Source: Spirochaetaceae bacterium
Lineage (GTDB): Bacteria > Spirochaetota > Spirochaetia > Treponematales > Breznakiellaceae
Direction of reading: 5' to 3'
Assembly: GCA_031276945.1 (NCBI GenBank)
Contig: JAISMB010000136.1
Span: 1 to 32,219 of the forward strand
Length of the DNA: 32,219 nucleotides
A program made the translations under genes and the position numbers. Within the stretch, counting starts at the first letter, position 1, and each line of letters opens with the position of its first letter. A model generated the notes under the pieces. The model made no database searches. It saw only the letters and a program-made list of their open reading frames with translations, and had not been told where the DNA came from. This document shows positions 24,278 through 31,980 of this stretch, one piece after another.

Positions 24278-25792
24278 ATGACCGTGCCGCTTTTAGCCTT
24301 ACAGTCCATAGACAAATACTTTGCCGGCAAGACAAAAAAGGCGCTGGCAGGCGCTGATTTTCAGGCACAAAAGGGTGAGATCCATGCGCTGCTGGGAGAA
24401 AACGGCGCCGGCAAATCAACGCTTATGCACATAGCAGCCGGTTATCTCAAGCCTGATGCCGGGCGGCTTGTGATCAACGGCGTACCGGTTTCTTTCTCAA
24501 GTCCATCTGATGCGCTGAAAGCCGGTATTGGCATGGTTACTCAATATCCTCAAGCGACAGCCGGCTTTATGCTCTGGGAAGATTGTACGCTCGGCACTGA
24601 GCAAAGCTTGCTCTTAGACCGGAAAAAGGCGCGCCGGCTCGTGCAGGAATATTCTTGCCGCTTTGCCTTTGACCTGCCGGTCGACGCCTTCACTGACACG
24701 CTGAGTATCAGTCAACGGCAAAAAGCCGCCGTGCTTGCCCTGCTCTTGCGCAAGGCAGAGTATTTTATCTTTGATGAGCCGACAGCCGTCCTCGCTCCTG
24801 TTGAAACACAGCGGCTTTTTAGCTTATTTCAGACGCTTAAAACAGCAGGAGCCGGCATTATTCTTATTTCTCATAAACTTGATGAAACCCTTGCGCTTGC
24901 AGATCGGGTAACGGTTCTACGGCAGGGAAAAACGGTTTTAACCGGCAATCCTCGGTCTTTTGACCGAGCCATGCTCAATGCCTGTTTATTTGGAGAGGAC
25001 GCCTCGCTTCAGTTTGCAGAGCGCACACGCAAGAGCGTCAGCACGGCTGCCCCTGCGGTTCTGCGGGTAAACAAGCTTTCGGTAGAGGCTTTCGGCGCTC
25101 CTTTTTTGCGTACTATCTCCTGTGAGGTAAGAGCCGGAACTATAGTTGCTGTGCTGGGGGTGCGCGACAGCGGACTGAGAACCTTTGAATATGCGCTGAC
25201 CGGACAGCTCCCCATCAAAGAGGGGAGCGTTGTCCTTGCCGGCACGCCTCTAACCGGCTCCGGCATACGCGCTTTCCGGCGTTCAGGCGGCGCTTACCTA
25301 AGCTCGGACGGTTCTGCGGCAGCGCCGGCATTGCCGCTGCGTGATACCCTGCTTATTCACCTGCACCGGCACGTACGGGGCGGTTTGTTGGGCAGGCTGG
25401 GCATAATGGACCGGGCATGGATGGACAAGGAGATTAAAGCGCTGATGGAGGAAGCTGGCGTCGTGTGCAACCCTCGTGCGCGTACAGACTCCTGTTCAGG
25501 CGGCATGCTCCAAAGGCTTGTGCTGGCACGGGAATTAGCGGAGAAAAGCTGTCTTTTGGTACTTTCAGAGCCGGGTAAAGGGCTTGATCGTCCGAGTCGG
25601 GAACGCTTGTGCCTCAGGCTCCGTGCTTATGGGGAACAGGAGCATAAACCGGCAGTACTGATCTTTTCTACTGACCTTGATGAACTAGCACAGCTTGCAG
25701 ATGAGATACTTGTTCTCCACAACGGCAGTATTACTGAGCGGCTTAAAACCGGTGCGGATAGGGAACGGATTATCGCAGCCATGACCGCATAG
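24278..25792 (+). CDS. rfuB: Riboflavin ABC importer, double ATPase (RfuB-like)
   Basis: The 504-residue protein has two fused ABC ATPase halves, as in sugar and nucleoside importers of the RbsA/BmpB type. The first half has Walker A LLGENGAGKSTLM near 38-48, signature LSISQRQKAAV near 141, Walker B FIFDEP near 163 and the switch ISHKLDE near 197. The second half is degenerate: Walker A reads GVRDSGLRTFE, the signature is SCSGGMLQRLV and Walker B is LVLSEPGKGLD, so only one site is likely to hydrolyse ATP fully. It starts at the base after the rfuA stop, with no own ribosome site visible other than within the rfuA end. It should drive RfuC/RfuD at the cytoplasmic face of the inner membrane. 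Confidence 0.92.
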   Translation: MTVPLLALQSIDKYFAGKTKKALAGADFQAQKGEIHALLGENGAGKSTLMHIAAGYLKPDAGRLVINGVPVSFSSPSDALKAGIGMVTQYPQATAGFMLWEDCTLGTEQSLLLDRKKARRLVQEYSCRFAFDLPVDAFTDTLSISQRQKAAVLALLLRKAEYFIFDEPTAVLAPVETQRLFSLFQTLKTAGAGIILISHKLDETLALADRVTVLRQGKTVLTGNPRSFDRAMLNACLFGEDASLQFAERTRKSVSTAAPAVLRVNKLSVEAFGAPFLRTISCEVRAGTIVAVLGVRDSGLRTFEYALTGQLPIKEGSVVLAGTPLTGSGIRAFRRSGGAYLSSDGSAAAPALPLRDTLLIHLHRHVRGGLLGRLGIMDRAWMDKEIKALMEEAGVVCNPRARTDSCSGGMLQRLVLARELAEKSCLLVLSEPGKGLDRPSRERLCLRLRAYGEQEHKPAVLIFSTDLDELAQLADEILVLHNGSITERLKTGADRERIIAAMTA

Positions 25793-25846
25793 GTCTCCCG
25801 TTTTAAGGATGTTACTCATTTCAGAAAAGGAGAGAGAAACTTAAAA

Positions 25847-26800
25847 ATGTCCATTCTTGAAGCATTTTTTATAGGACCGTGGCGCGGACCGTGGTTTTTG
25901 GGAAACACTCTTGACAGTATAGCGCTCCTGCTCACCGCTGCTGCTGGAACACTCGTGGCATTCCGCGGCGGTTGCTTTAATCTCGGTGCTGAAGGGCAGG
26001 TCTACCTCGGCGGTGTCGCCGCTTCGTGCGTGCTTTTGGGGGGCAATGACTGGAATCACGCCCTTATTCTTATCGGTGCAGCGGCAGCGGCGCTGATGGC
26101 AGGCGGCTGCATGGGCGGCATAGCAGGCATACTCAAGCGCTACTGCGGCGCCCATGAGGTGATCAGTTCTTTTCTGCTGTCCTCCGCCTTGACCCCGGTC
26201 GCTGACTATACCATCAACAATTATCTCCGCGACAAAAGTGGAAACCTCATAGCTTCCCCGCTCTTCTCTGCAACGCTTCCGCACTTATTGCCGCCTTCGC
26301 ACCTCTCTGTATCCTTCATTGGAGCATTAACGCTTGTTTTGATGACCGCCCTCTTTATCAATACAAGCTCCGGCGGCTACCGGTTCCGCCTTGCCGGTGC
26401 TGATCGGGCTTTTGCCCATTACGGCGGCATTGAAGCGCAGCATTACTGGGTGCCTTCATTAGCCTTATCAGGCGCTCTTTGTGCGCTTGCTGGTTTTTTT
26501 GCTGTGGCAGGCACGTATGGACGATGCCATCTTGGCTTTTCCGGTTCACTAGGCTGGCACGCCCTTGCCGTAACCTTGATAGCCGGTAACCGCCCCCTTG
26601 CGCTTTTTCCAGCAGCCCTTTTGTACGGCGCTGTTAAAGCAGGCTCTGAAGCGGCGCTCTTAATAACCGGGCTCCAGCTTGAGACCGCCTCCTTTATTCA
26701 AGCTGCTGTGCTGCTTGTAGCAACGGCGCAGCTCTTCCCCCGACATAAGCGGCAGTTACCATTCAAGAAAGGCGCTGAGCAGGGAGGGCGGCATGATTGA
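25847..26800 (+). CDS. rfuC: Riboflavin ABC importer, permease 1 (RfuC-like)
   Basis: A 317-residue membrane protein of the BPD_transp_2 (ribose/nucleoside-type permease) family. Several hydrophobic segments are evident, and the family word FRGGCFNLGAEGQVYLGGV (about 39-57) matches the conserved NxGxEGQ motif. HEVISSFLLSSAL is the loop that meets the ATPase. Start ATG 25847, 54 bases after rfuB, with AAAGGAGAGAG upstream somewhat far from the start. It overlaps rfuD by 8 bases (ATGATTGA), so the two permeases are coupled and probably form a heterodimeric channel. Confidence 0.9.
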   Translation: MSILEAFFIGPWRGPWFLGNTLDSIALLLTAAAGTLVAFRGGCFNLGAEGQVYLGGVAASCVLLGGNDWNHALILIGAAAAALMAGGCMGGIAGILKRYCGAHEVISSFLLSSALTPVADYTINNYLRDKSGNLIASPLFSATLPHLLPPSHLSVSFIGALTLVLMTALFINTSSGGYRFRLAGADRAFAHYGGIEAQHYWVPSLALSGALCALAGFFAVAGTYGRCHLGFSGSLGWHALAVTLIAGNRPLALFPAALLYGAVKAGSEAALLITGLQLETASFIQAAVLLVATAQLFPRHKRQLPFKKGAEQGGRHD

Positions 26801-27620
26801 CAGTATCGCCCTTGCTGCCGGTCCTTTGTTACTGGCTTCTCTTGCCGCTTTATACACAGAATTATCCGGCGCCTTAGGGGTTTTTATTGAAGGCTTTATG
26901 AACATAGGCGCTTTTTTTGCCTATCTTTTTACCGTCAAGACCGGCTCTGTCCTGATAGCTTGTCTGCTTACCGGAGCGCTTGCCGGCAGTATAGGCTTTG
27001 CCCTTGCCTGTTTTGTCCGTTCAACAGGCGCTAATCCGTTCATAGCCGGTCTTGCCTTAAACCTTTTCGCTGAAGGCTTGACCGCCTCGCTTTCCGCAGC
27101 TTTCTTCGGCACGAAAGGAGTGCTTCGCAGTCCAGACTTCCCCCCGACCGACCGGTTTTCATGCGTCTACCTTGCCTTAAGCTTGCTGCTTGCTACGGCA
27201 TTCGTGGTAAAAAAGACGGTGCTGGGTCCTCGGCTCATCGCATCCGGCACAGCGCCGTCTGCCGCGTATGAACGGGGCATCCATACCCAACGCTACCGTG
27301 TAGCCGCATGGACCGCTGCTGCCATAGTGTCGGCGGCGGCAGGGGCGCATCTGACGTTCCGTGTCAGCGTCTATACACCTGGAGGTGTTGCCGGACGCGG
27401 CTGGATAGCATTAGCTTGCGTGTATTTAGGCTTTCGTCGTATAGGCGGCACTGCCGCTGCCGCGCTGCTTTTTGCGGTTGTTGAATACATAGGCTACAGC
27501 GTTCAGGTCATAGGGGCGGTTTCTGCAACACTTGTTCTGGGCTTACCCTCTGCTCTTGCGCTCATGCTCTACGCGCTCTCGTGTGCAGGTTCTCAGATGC
27601 GCAAGCCTGTCTCTTCTTAA
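26793..27620 (+). CDS. rfuD: Riboflavin ABC importer, permease 2 (RfuD-like)
   Basis: The 275-residue second permease of the same family. It contains ALYTELSGALGVFIEGFMNIGAF near the start, the counterpart of the NxGxEG region, then GANPFIAGLALNLFAEGLT, which is the conserved coupling-loop region. Around eight hydrophobic segments are visible. The ATG follows GGGAGGG by a few bases inside the end of rfuC. It is the last gene of the operon. Thirteen bases on, the sequence changes to the AGGTCTGACC-type tandem repeat, and no clear terminator precedes it. Confidence 0.9.
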   Translation: MIDSIALAAGPLLLASLAALYTELSGALGVFIEGFMNIGAFFAYLFTVKTGSVLIACLLTGALAGSIGFALACFVRSTGANPFIAGLALNLFAEGLTASLSAAFFGTKGVLRSPDFPPTDRFSCVYLALSLLLATAFVVKKTVLGPRLIASGTAPSAAYERGIHTQRYRVAAWTAAAIVSAAAGAHLTFRVSVYTPGGVAGRGWIALACVYLGFRRIGGTAAAALLFAVVEYIGYSVQVIGAVSATLVLGLPSALALMLYALSCAGSQMRKPVSS

Positions 27621-27638
27621 GTTATTATATTGTTTTAC

Positions 27639-27850
27639 GAGGTCTGACCTTCAGCTAATCCAACAAGGACGCACTTTTTATTCCAACAAAGACTGCCTCT
27701 GAGGTCGAGGTCTGACTTATTTTGCCGGCGAGGTCTGACTTTTCAGCTAATCCAACAAGGACGCACTTTTTATTCCAACAAAGACTGCCTCTGAGGTCGA
27801 GGTCTGACCTATTTTGCCGGCGAGGTCTGACCTTCAGCTATCCAACAAGG
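27639..27850. repeat. 91/92-bp tandem duplication containing GAGGTCTGAC words
   Basis: Unit starts at 27639, 27730 and 27822; the third is partial. Each unit has GAGGTCTGAC, then TTCAGCTAATCCAACAAGGA, then CTTTTTATTCCAACAAAG, then a second CGAGGTCTGAC and TTTTGCCGGC. Two GAGGTCTGAC words per unit flank a 60-base insert unlike the other arrays. The interval 27621-28028 holds this repeat, two promoter candidates and no gene I can support. Confidence 0.9.
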
Positions 27851-27911
27851 ACGGGGTTTAAGCCCTCTGCCCGCCTTTACACGGAAATCCTGAAAATCTG
27901 TATCCTCACCC

Positions 27912-27940
27912 TTTGCATACTTTGTATGCTGTGCTATACT
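27912..27940 (+). promoter_or_regulatory. Possible distal promoter for pgsA
   Basis: TTTGCA (27912-27917) and TATACT (27935-27940) are 17 bases apart. A better promoter lies 66 bases downstream, so this could be an alternative or chance. Confidence 0.35.
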
Positions 27941-27977
27941 ATCAGGCGGAACACCGCAGACCTTATGGACTGTTTTA

Positions 27978-28005
27978 TTGACAAAGTCGGCGCAGTTGCT
28001 ATACT
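27978..28005 (+). promoter_or_regulatory. Sigma-70-type promoter for pgsA
   Basis: A perfect TTGACA (27978-27983) and TATACT (28000-28005) are 16 bases apart, ending 23 bases before the pgsA ATG. This gives the pgsA pair its own promoter, separate from the riboswitch-controlled rfu operon. Confidence 0.7.
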
Positions 28006-28028
28006 TACGATACAGAAGATTTATACCT

Positions 28029-28616
28029 ATGAATGTTGCTAATAAAATCACAGCGGCGCGTATTGTGCTTGCACCGGTTCTTTTTATCCTTTATTTTATC
28101 CCGCTGTGGACTGAAGAGTGCCAGCCGGCTCTCGTGTATACTATGGCGGTACTGCTACTCTGTGCAGAATTGACTGACTTCCTTGACGGCTTCTATGCAC
28201 GCAAATACCATGAAGTGAGTACGTTCGGCAAGCTATTCGATCCCTTCGCTGATGTTATACTGCACCTGACCCTGTTCGTATGCCTCAGCATGAGCGGGTA
28301 TATGCCGGTGCTTTTCCTTATACTGATTATATACCGTGAGTTTTCCATGACGTTCTTACGGCTTGTCATTATAGAAAAAGGAATCGCAGTCGCTGCCCGT
28401 AAGGGCGGAAAAGCAAAAACAATGCTGTACGTGCTTGCCATCGCCTATACCCTTCTCATTGAATGCACTAAACGCCTCGGATTTTCCATCTTAGAAGCGC
28501 CGGTCTATACGACCGTTGCCACAATGCTCTTTGCCGGCTGTGTCGCCAGTGCCTACCTTTCATTTATTGATTATCTTGTGCATTTTAGGCATGTACTATC
28601 GTCAAAAGGATTATAA
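28029..28616 (+). CDS. pgsA: CDP-alcohol phosphatidyltransferase (PgsA-like)
   Basis: An integral membrane enzyme of 195 residues that joins a CDP-diacylglycerol to an alcohol; the best fit is phosphatidylglycerophosphate synthase. The CDP-alcohol phosphotransferase motif is complete: Asp50, Asp53-Gly54, Ala57-Arg58, Gly67, Asp71 and Asp75 (ELTDFLDGFYARKY then FGKLFDPFADV). Hydrophobic segments flank it on both sides. The ATG 28029 is preferred over a TTG start at 27978, which is in fact the -35 hexamer of the promoter. MNVANKITAARIVLAP is a typical PgsA beginning. It is followed after 15 bases by an acyltransferase gene, so the two form a phospholipid pair. Phosphatidylserine or other alcohol specificity cannot be ruled out from the motif alone. 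Confidence 0.88.
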   Translation: MNVANKITAARIVLAPVLFILYFIPLWTEECQPALVYTMAVLLLCAELTDFLDGFYARKYHEVSTFGKLFDPFADVILHLTLFVCLSMSGYMPVLFLILIIYREFSMTFLRLVIIEKGIAVAARKGGKAKTMLYVLAIAYTLLIECTKRLGFSILEAPVYTTVATMLFAGCVASAYLSFIDYLVHFRHVLSSKGL

Positions 28617-28631
28617 AGGATTATTATAACT

Positions 28632-29543
28632 ATGGCTTATTTATCTATCAGGGAGCGGTATAGCTATCTGTTCAGCGATTTAGCGCGTCTTTCTCACGAA
28701 GCAGGGATCATTGATGATCATAATGTTTATCAAGAGGCAAATGCCGAAACCCGCGCCATTCTGTATAAAGTTATTGCGGAGAATTTGCATGACGGTTCAT
28801 GTTTAGAAGGGCGGGAGCATTTTGCTGAATTTCTACAGCAGCTCAAAGCCGGCAAACATGGGCTTATTTTGGCAGAGCATTACAGCAATATGGATTTACC
28901 CCTCTTGTGTTATTTACTTGAGCAGGACAAGGGAGATTTTGGCAAAGAGATTGCAGCGCGTATCGTTGCTATATCAGGCAAGAAGCTCAACGAAGAGAAC
29001 CCTATGATTAAAGCATGGGCTGAAGGTTTTAGCCGTATTGTGATTTATCCGAGCCGAAGCCTTGCCTCTGTTACCGATCCTGAAGAACTTGCGCGGGGTA
29101 GAAAAATAAACCTTGCTGCAACACGGGCATTAAGCACTGTCAGGCGGAACGGACAGAGCGTTCTGGTCTTCCCAAGCGGTACTCGTTACCGTCCGGGCAA
29201 GCCTGAAACCAAGCACGGCGTCCGTGAGACCGATTCGTATTTACGCATATTTGATATAATGATCCTCGTGTCAATTAACGGTTCAATTCTGAGGATTTGC
29301 GAAGATGAACCGGATAATATGCTTGCAGATTTGGTCGTGCCTGATACGGTTGTCATGGCGGCAAGTCCTGTGATGTACTGCAAGCAATTTCGTGAAGAAG
29401 TAAACGCCTCTCTCGCCTCTAGCAGCTCTGAGGCGATTGATCTAAAACAAAAACATGTTGACCGTATTATGGAATTACTTGCGTTACAACACGAACAGTA
29501 TGAAAAAATACGCCTATCTAAAGCCCCTCCGCTCCTGATCTAG
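28632..29543 (+). CDS. Glycerol-phosphate acyltransferase (PlsC superfamily)
   Basis: A 303-residue acyltransferase. The catalytic HX4D block is AEHYSNMDLP (His83, Asp88), and the phosphate-binding block is VFPSGTRYRPG near 179, with Ser in place of the usual Glu of FPEGT. There is a further block SRIVIYPSR near 140. It lacks clear membrane helices, unlike PlsC of E. coli, and so resembles soluble or peripheral glycerol-3-phosphate acyltransferases. It transfers a fatty acyl group to glycerol-3-phosphate or lysophosphatidate in membrane lipid synthesis. The start is set by ATG 28632 with AAAGGA upstream. It is cotranscribed with pgsA. Its TAG (29541-29543) is 3 bases before the first 23-bp repeat unit. 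Whether it acts at position 1 or 2 of glycerol is not decided. Confidence 0.8.
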   Translation: MAYLSIRERYSYLFSDLARLSHEAGIIDDHNVYQEANAETRAILYKVIAENLHDGSCLEGREHFAEFLQQLKAGKHGLILAEHYSNMDLPLLCYLLEQDKGDFGKEIAARIVAISGKKLNEENPMIKAWAEGFSRIVIYPSRSLASVTDPEELARGRKINLAATRALSTVRRNGQSVLVFPSGTRYRPGKPETKHGVRETDSYLRIFDIMILVSINGSILRICEDEPDNMLADLVVPDTVVMAASPVMYCKQFREEVNASLASSSSEAIDLKQKHVDRIMELLALQHEQYEKIRLSKAPPLLI

Positions 29544-29546
29544 GTT

Positions 29547-29753
29547 GGATCAGTGGGCTGAAACGAGCCATTTCAGCCTGTTGAAACGAGCCATTTCAGC
29601 CTGTTGAAACGACCTATTTCAGCCTGTTGAAACGAGCCATTTCAGCCTGTTGAACCGAGCCATTTCAGCTTATTGAAACGAGCCATTTCAGCTTATTGAA
29701 ACGACCTATTTCAGCCTGTTGAAACGACCTATTTCAGCTTATTGAAACGAGGT
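29547..29753. repeat. Family C tandem array, opposite orientation (23 bp, 9 units)
   Basis: Nine units are spaced 23 bases apart: 29547, then 29570 and every 23 bases to 29731. Core words are TTTCAGCCTGTTGAAAC and GAGCCA, with CTTAT and GACCTA variants. The reverse complement of the array at 22582 gives TTTCAGCCTGCTGAACC with GATCTA, so both belong to one family. Each unit again forms a TTTCA/TGAAA stem. The block fills the convergent interval between the acyltransferase and the CapD-like gene. Confidence 0.95.
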
Positions 29754-29795
29754 CTAACCGAGGTCTGACTTAAGGGAGCGAGGTCTGACCTATCC
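29754..29795. repeat. GAGGTCTGAC-type words bridging to the CapD-like stop
   Basis: GAGGTCTAACC, GAGGTCTGACTTAAGGGAGC and GAGGTCTGACCTATCC follow the 23-bp array directly. The last palindrome ends 3 bases before the TAA of the next gene (29798-29796). The A-type word and the family C array thus lie side by side here, as at 22513-22581. Confidence 0.85.
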
Positions 29796-31232
29796 TTAAG
29801 CCTTCAGCGCTTCCTGTAAAATAGCCCGCAGCGCATCGGCATCACGGTAACATTGGGGCTGTTGCGGATCAAAACGGCAAATGGGAAGCAGGCGCTGACT
29901 CAGCGCGGCAAGATCGAGGGAAACGGTCGTTTTTTTCCGTATCTTGGCAATCCTGCTTATATCGGTTGGTTCTGGTATTTCATCGGCGCTCCAGAGCTTT
30001 TCGTCCAAGCGTTCACCGGCACGCAAGCCGATATACTCTATCTTGAGGTCTTTTCCCGGTTCAAAACCGTAAAAGCGTATCATCTGTTCAGCAAGGTCCT
30101 GAATCCGTACCGGCTCTCCCATATCAAGCAAATACAGGCTGCCGTTCTCACCAACGCCGGCAGCTTTCAGTACCAGAGAGCAGGCTTCCGGTATAGTCAT
30201 AAACCACCGGCGCATATCAGGATGCGTTACTGTTACCGGTCCGCCTTTTTCAATTTGCTTTTGAAAGAGCGGGACGATTGAGCCGCGCGATGCGAGTACA
30301 TTGCCGAACCGGACAGCCATAAAATCGCCTTCGTTCTCGGCAGCTTCATGCAGCACGAGCAATTCGCACAGGTACTTGGAGATACCATAGATCGAAATTG
30401 GGTCAACAGCTTTATCAGTGGTAATATGCACAAAACGGCTGACCTTGTGGTGTCGGGCGGCGCTGATAAGATGCGCTGTACCAAAAAAATTATTTTCTAT
30501 TGCGGCAACCGGATTCTCTTCCATCAGGGGAACGTGTTTATAGGCAGCAGTATGAAAGATGACATCAGCGCGCAGCCTGCCTAGAATATAGTCCATGTAC
30601 TGAGCATCTTTTAAGTCGCCTATAATCGGTATTATAGTAGCCTTTTCGCCGACACCCTCTTCCTGCAAGAGCCGCAGTTCCCGATCTATCTGATAAATAG
30701 AGTTTTCACCATGACCAAAGAGGTAAAGGCGCGCTGCACCGCCTGAAAGCAACTGCCGGCACAGTTCACTGCCTATGCTGCCACCAGCGCCGGTTACCAA
30801 AACCCTTCTGCCGCGCAGGTAGGTGAGGCTTTCTTTTAAGTTTATCGTAACCGGTGTGCGCCCCAAGAGGTCTTGCGGATTTACAGAGCGCGTTTGAATG
30901 AGGTGGGCATCGCCTTCAATAATTTGAGAGATGCCCGGTAGTATGCGTATTTTTATAAAGCCGGCTGCTTTAAGCGTACGGTACAGCTCTTTCAAAAACT
31001 CTCGCCCTGCACTGGGCATGGCAATAATTGCCGTATCCGGCGACTGTATGCGTAATAACTGCGCTACATCATGAATAGGACCGAGCACCGGCACCCCATC
31101 AATACGCCGCCCTATCTTTTCAGGATCATCATCTAAGAATGCGGCTAATTCGCCGAATACAGCTTTTCTGCGTACTTCACCGGCAAGAGTCTGTCCTGCA
31201 AAACCGGCACCAACGATATATACTTGTGGCAT
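29796..31232 (-). CDS. CapD/FlaA1-type nucleotide-sugar dehydratase/epimerase, no membrane anchor
   Basis: A 478-residue protein of the polysaccharide biosynthesis CapD family, extended SDR enzymes that act on UDP-GlcNAc (4,6-dehydratase or epimerase). An N-terminal Rossmann-like part is about 1-140 (VYIVGAGFAGQTLA, FLDDDPEKIG), and the SDR part starts with VLVTGAGGSIGSELC near 147. HTAAYKHVPLMEENP and HITTDKAVDPISIYGISKY (about 268-286) provide Thr-Asp-Lys and a Tyr-x3-Lys pair. Most long CapD/PglF relatives have Met at the Tyr position and begin with four membrane helices; both differ here, so this is a soluble form. GERLDEKLW is the usual C-terminal word. The start ATG follows AGGAAGGG. 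Its likely product feeds a surface glycan, flagellin glycan or capsule. It follows radC by 41 bases on the same strand. Confidence 0.88.
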   Translation of the reverse strand: MPQVYIVGAGFAGQTLAGEVRRKAVFGELAAFLDDDPEKIGRRIDGVPVLGPIHDVAQLLRIQSPDTAIIAMPSAGREFLKELYRTLKAAGFIKIRILPGISQIIEGDAHLIQTRSVNPQDLLGRTPVTINLKESLTYLRGRRVLVTGAGGSIGSELCRQLLSGGAARLYLFGHGENSIYQIDRELRLLQEEGVGEKATIIPIIGDLKDAQYMDYILGRLRADVIFHTAAYKHVPLMEENPVAAIENNFFGTAHLISAARHHKVSRFVHITTDKAVDPISIYGISKYLCELLVLHEAAENEGDFMAVRFGNVLASRGSIVPLFQKQIEKGGPVTVTHPDMRRWFMTIPEACSLVLKAAGVGENGSLYLLDMGEPVRIQDLAEQMIRFYGFEPGKDLKIEYIGLRAGERLDEKLWSADEIPEPTDISRIAKIRKKTTVSLDLAALSQRLLPICRFDPQQPQCYRDADALRAILQEALKA

Positions 31233-31273
31233 ACCCTTCCTATCGACAAGAGAAAAGCATTCCTTGAGAGAGG

Positions 31274-31972
31274 CTAGGCTTCTAGTCTTCCGTCTGCCCG
31301 GTAACTAAAGTAATCGGTCTCTGAAAAAACAAGATGATCGAGAAAGTATATACCCAACAGTCTGCCGGCTTCTTGCAGCCGCTCAGTAATTTCGTTGTCT
31401 TCAGGAGACGGGGTGATCTGTCCTGAAGGATGGTTATGAGCCACAATAACAGCGCTTGCCCGATCAGTAAGCGGATCGGCATAGACTTCACGCGGATGCA
31501 CAATGGTCCGGTTCACCAGTCCTATGGTTACGGTGCGCAGAGCAATGACTTCATAAGCACCATTGAGAGAAAGCGTTAAAAAGCGCTCCTGACGCCTATC
31601 GACTTGAGGTCTGACCAGCTCATAAATATCATGCGGACGGGTGATTTGCGTCCCGACAAAACCCCAGCGGCGCCGACCGAATTCAAGCATAGCCATCAGC
31701 AGACACACTTTTGCCTCACCAAGACCGGACAGTAAAGAAAGCTCTTGGACCGAGGGGATTGAGGTACTGTGATAAAGCAGTTCGAGTAACGCCTGCATTG
31801 AAACGCTTAGTTTCTTGTTTTTTATGCCGGCGTTAAGCACTATGCTCAACAGTTCGCAGTTGGAAAGGGCGCTGACCCCTTTGCTGATAAGTTTCTCACG
31901 CGGTTTTTCATAGATACTGCCGCTACCGTCTTCCGTATCGTACAAATAAATATTCGTATCATTCATGTTCAT
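31274..31972 (-). CDS. radC: RadC-family JAB/MPN protein
   Basis: A 232-residue RadC-like protein. An N-terminal HhH-like region (about 25-95, KGVSALSNCELLSIVL and LSGLGEAKV) precedes the JAMM metalloprotease-like core, with AHNHPSGQITPSPEDNEIT near 176-194 providing His-x-His and the distal Ser/Asp. Despite the name the family's role in repair is unproven. The word CTGGTCAGACCTCAAG (coding LVRPQV, complement of the intergenic GAGGTCTGACC) lies inside the gene near 31605-31620. It starts at ATG 31972; an ATG two codons on is possible, and no ribosome site is clear. Confidence 0.92.
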   Translation of the reverse strand: MNMNDTNIYLYDTEDGSGSIYEKPREKLISKGVSALSNCELLSIVLNAGIKNKKLSVSMQALLELLYHSTSIPSVQELSLLSGLGEAKVCLLMAMLEFGRRRWGFVGTQITRPHDIYELVRPQVDRRQERFLTLSLNGAYEVIALRTVTIGLVNRTIVHPREVYADPLTDRASAVIVAHNHPSGQITPSPEDNEITERLQEAGRLLGIYFLDHLVFSETDYFSYRADGRLEA

Positions 31973-31980
31973 ACTGATCT

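Noticed and set aside
27722-28042. 106-codon plus-strand frame before pgsA
   Set aside because: It begins in the 91-bp repeat, runs through the pgsA promoters and overlaps the pgsA start in another frame.
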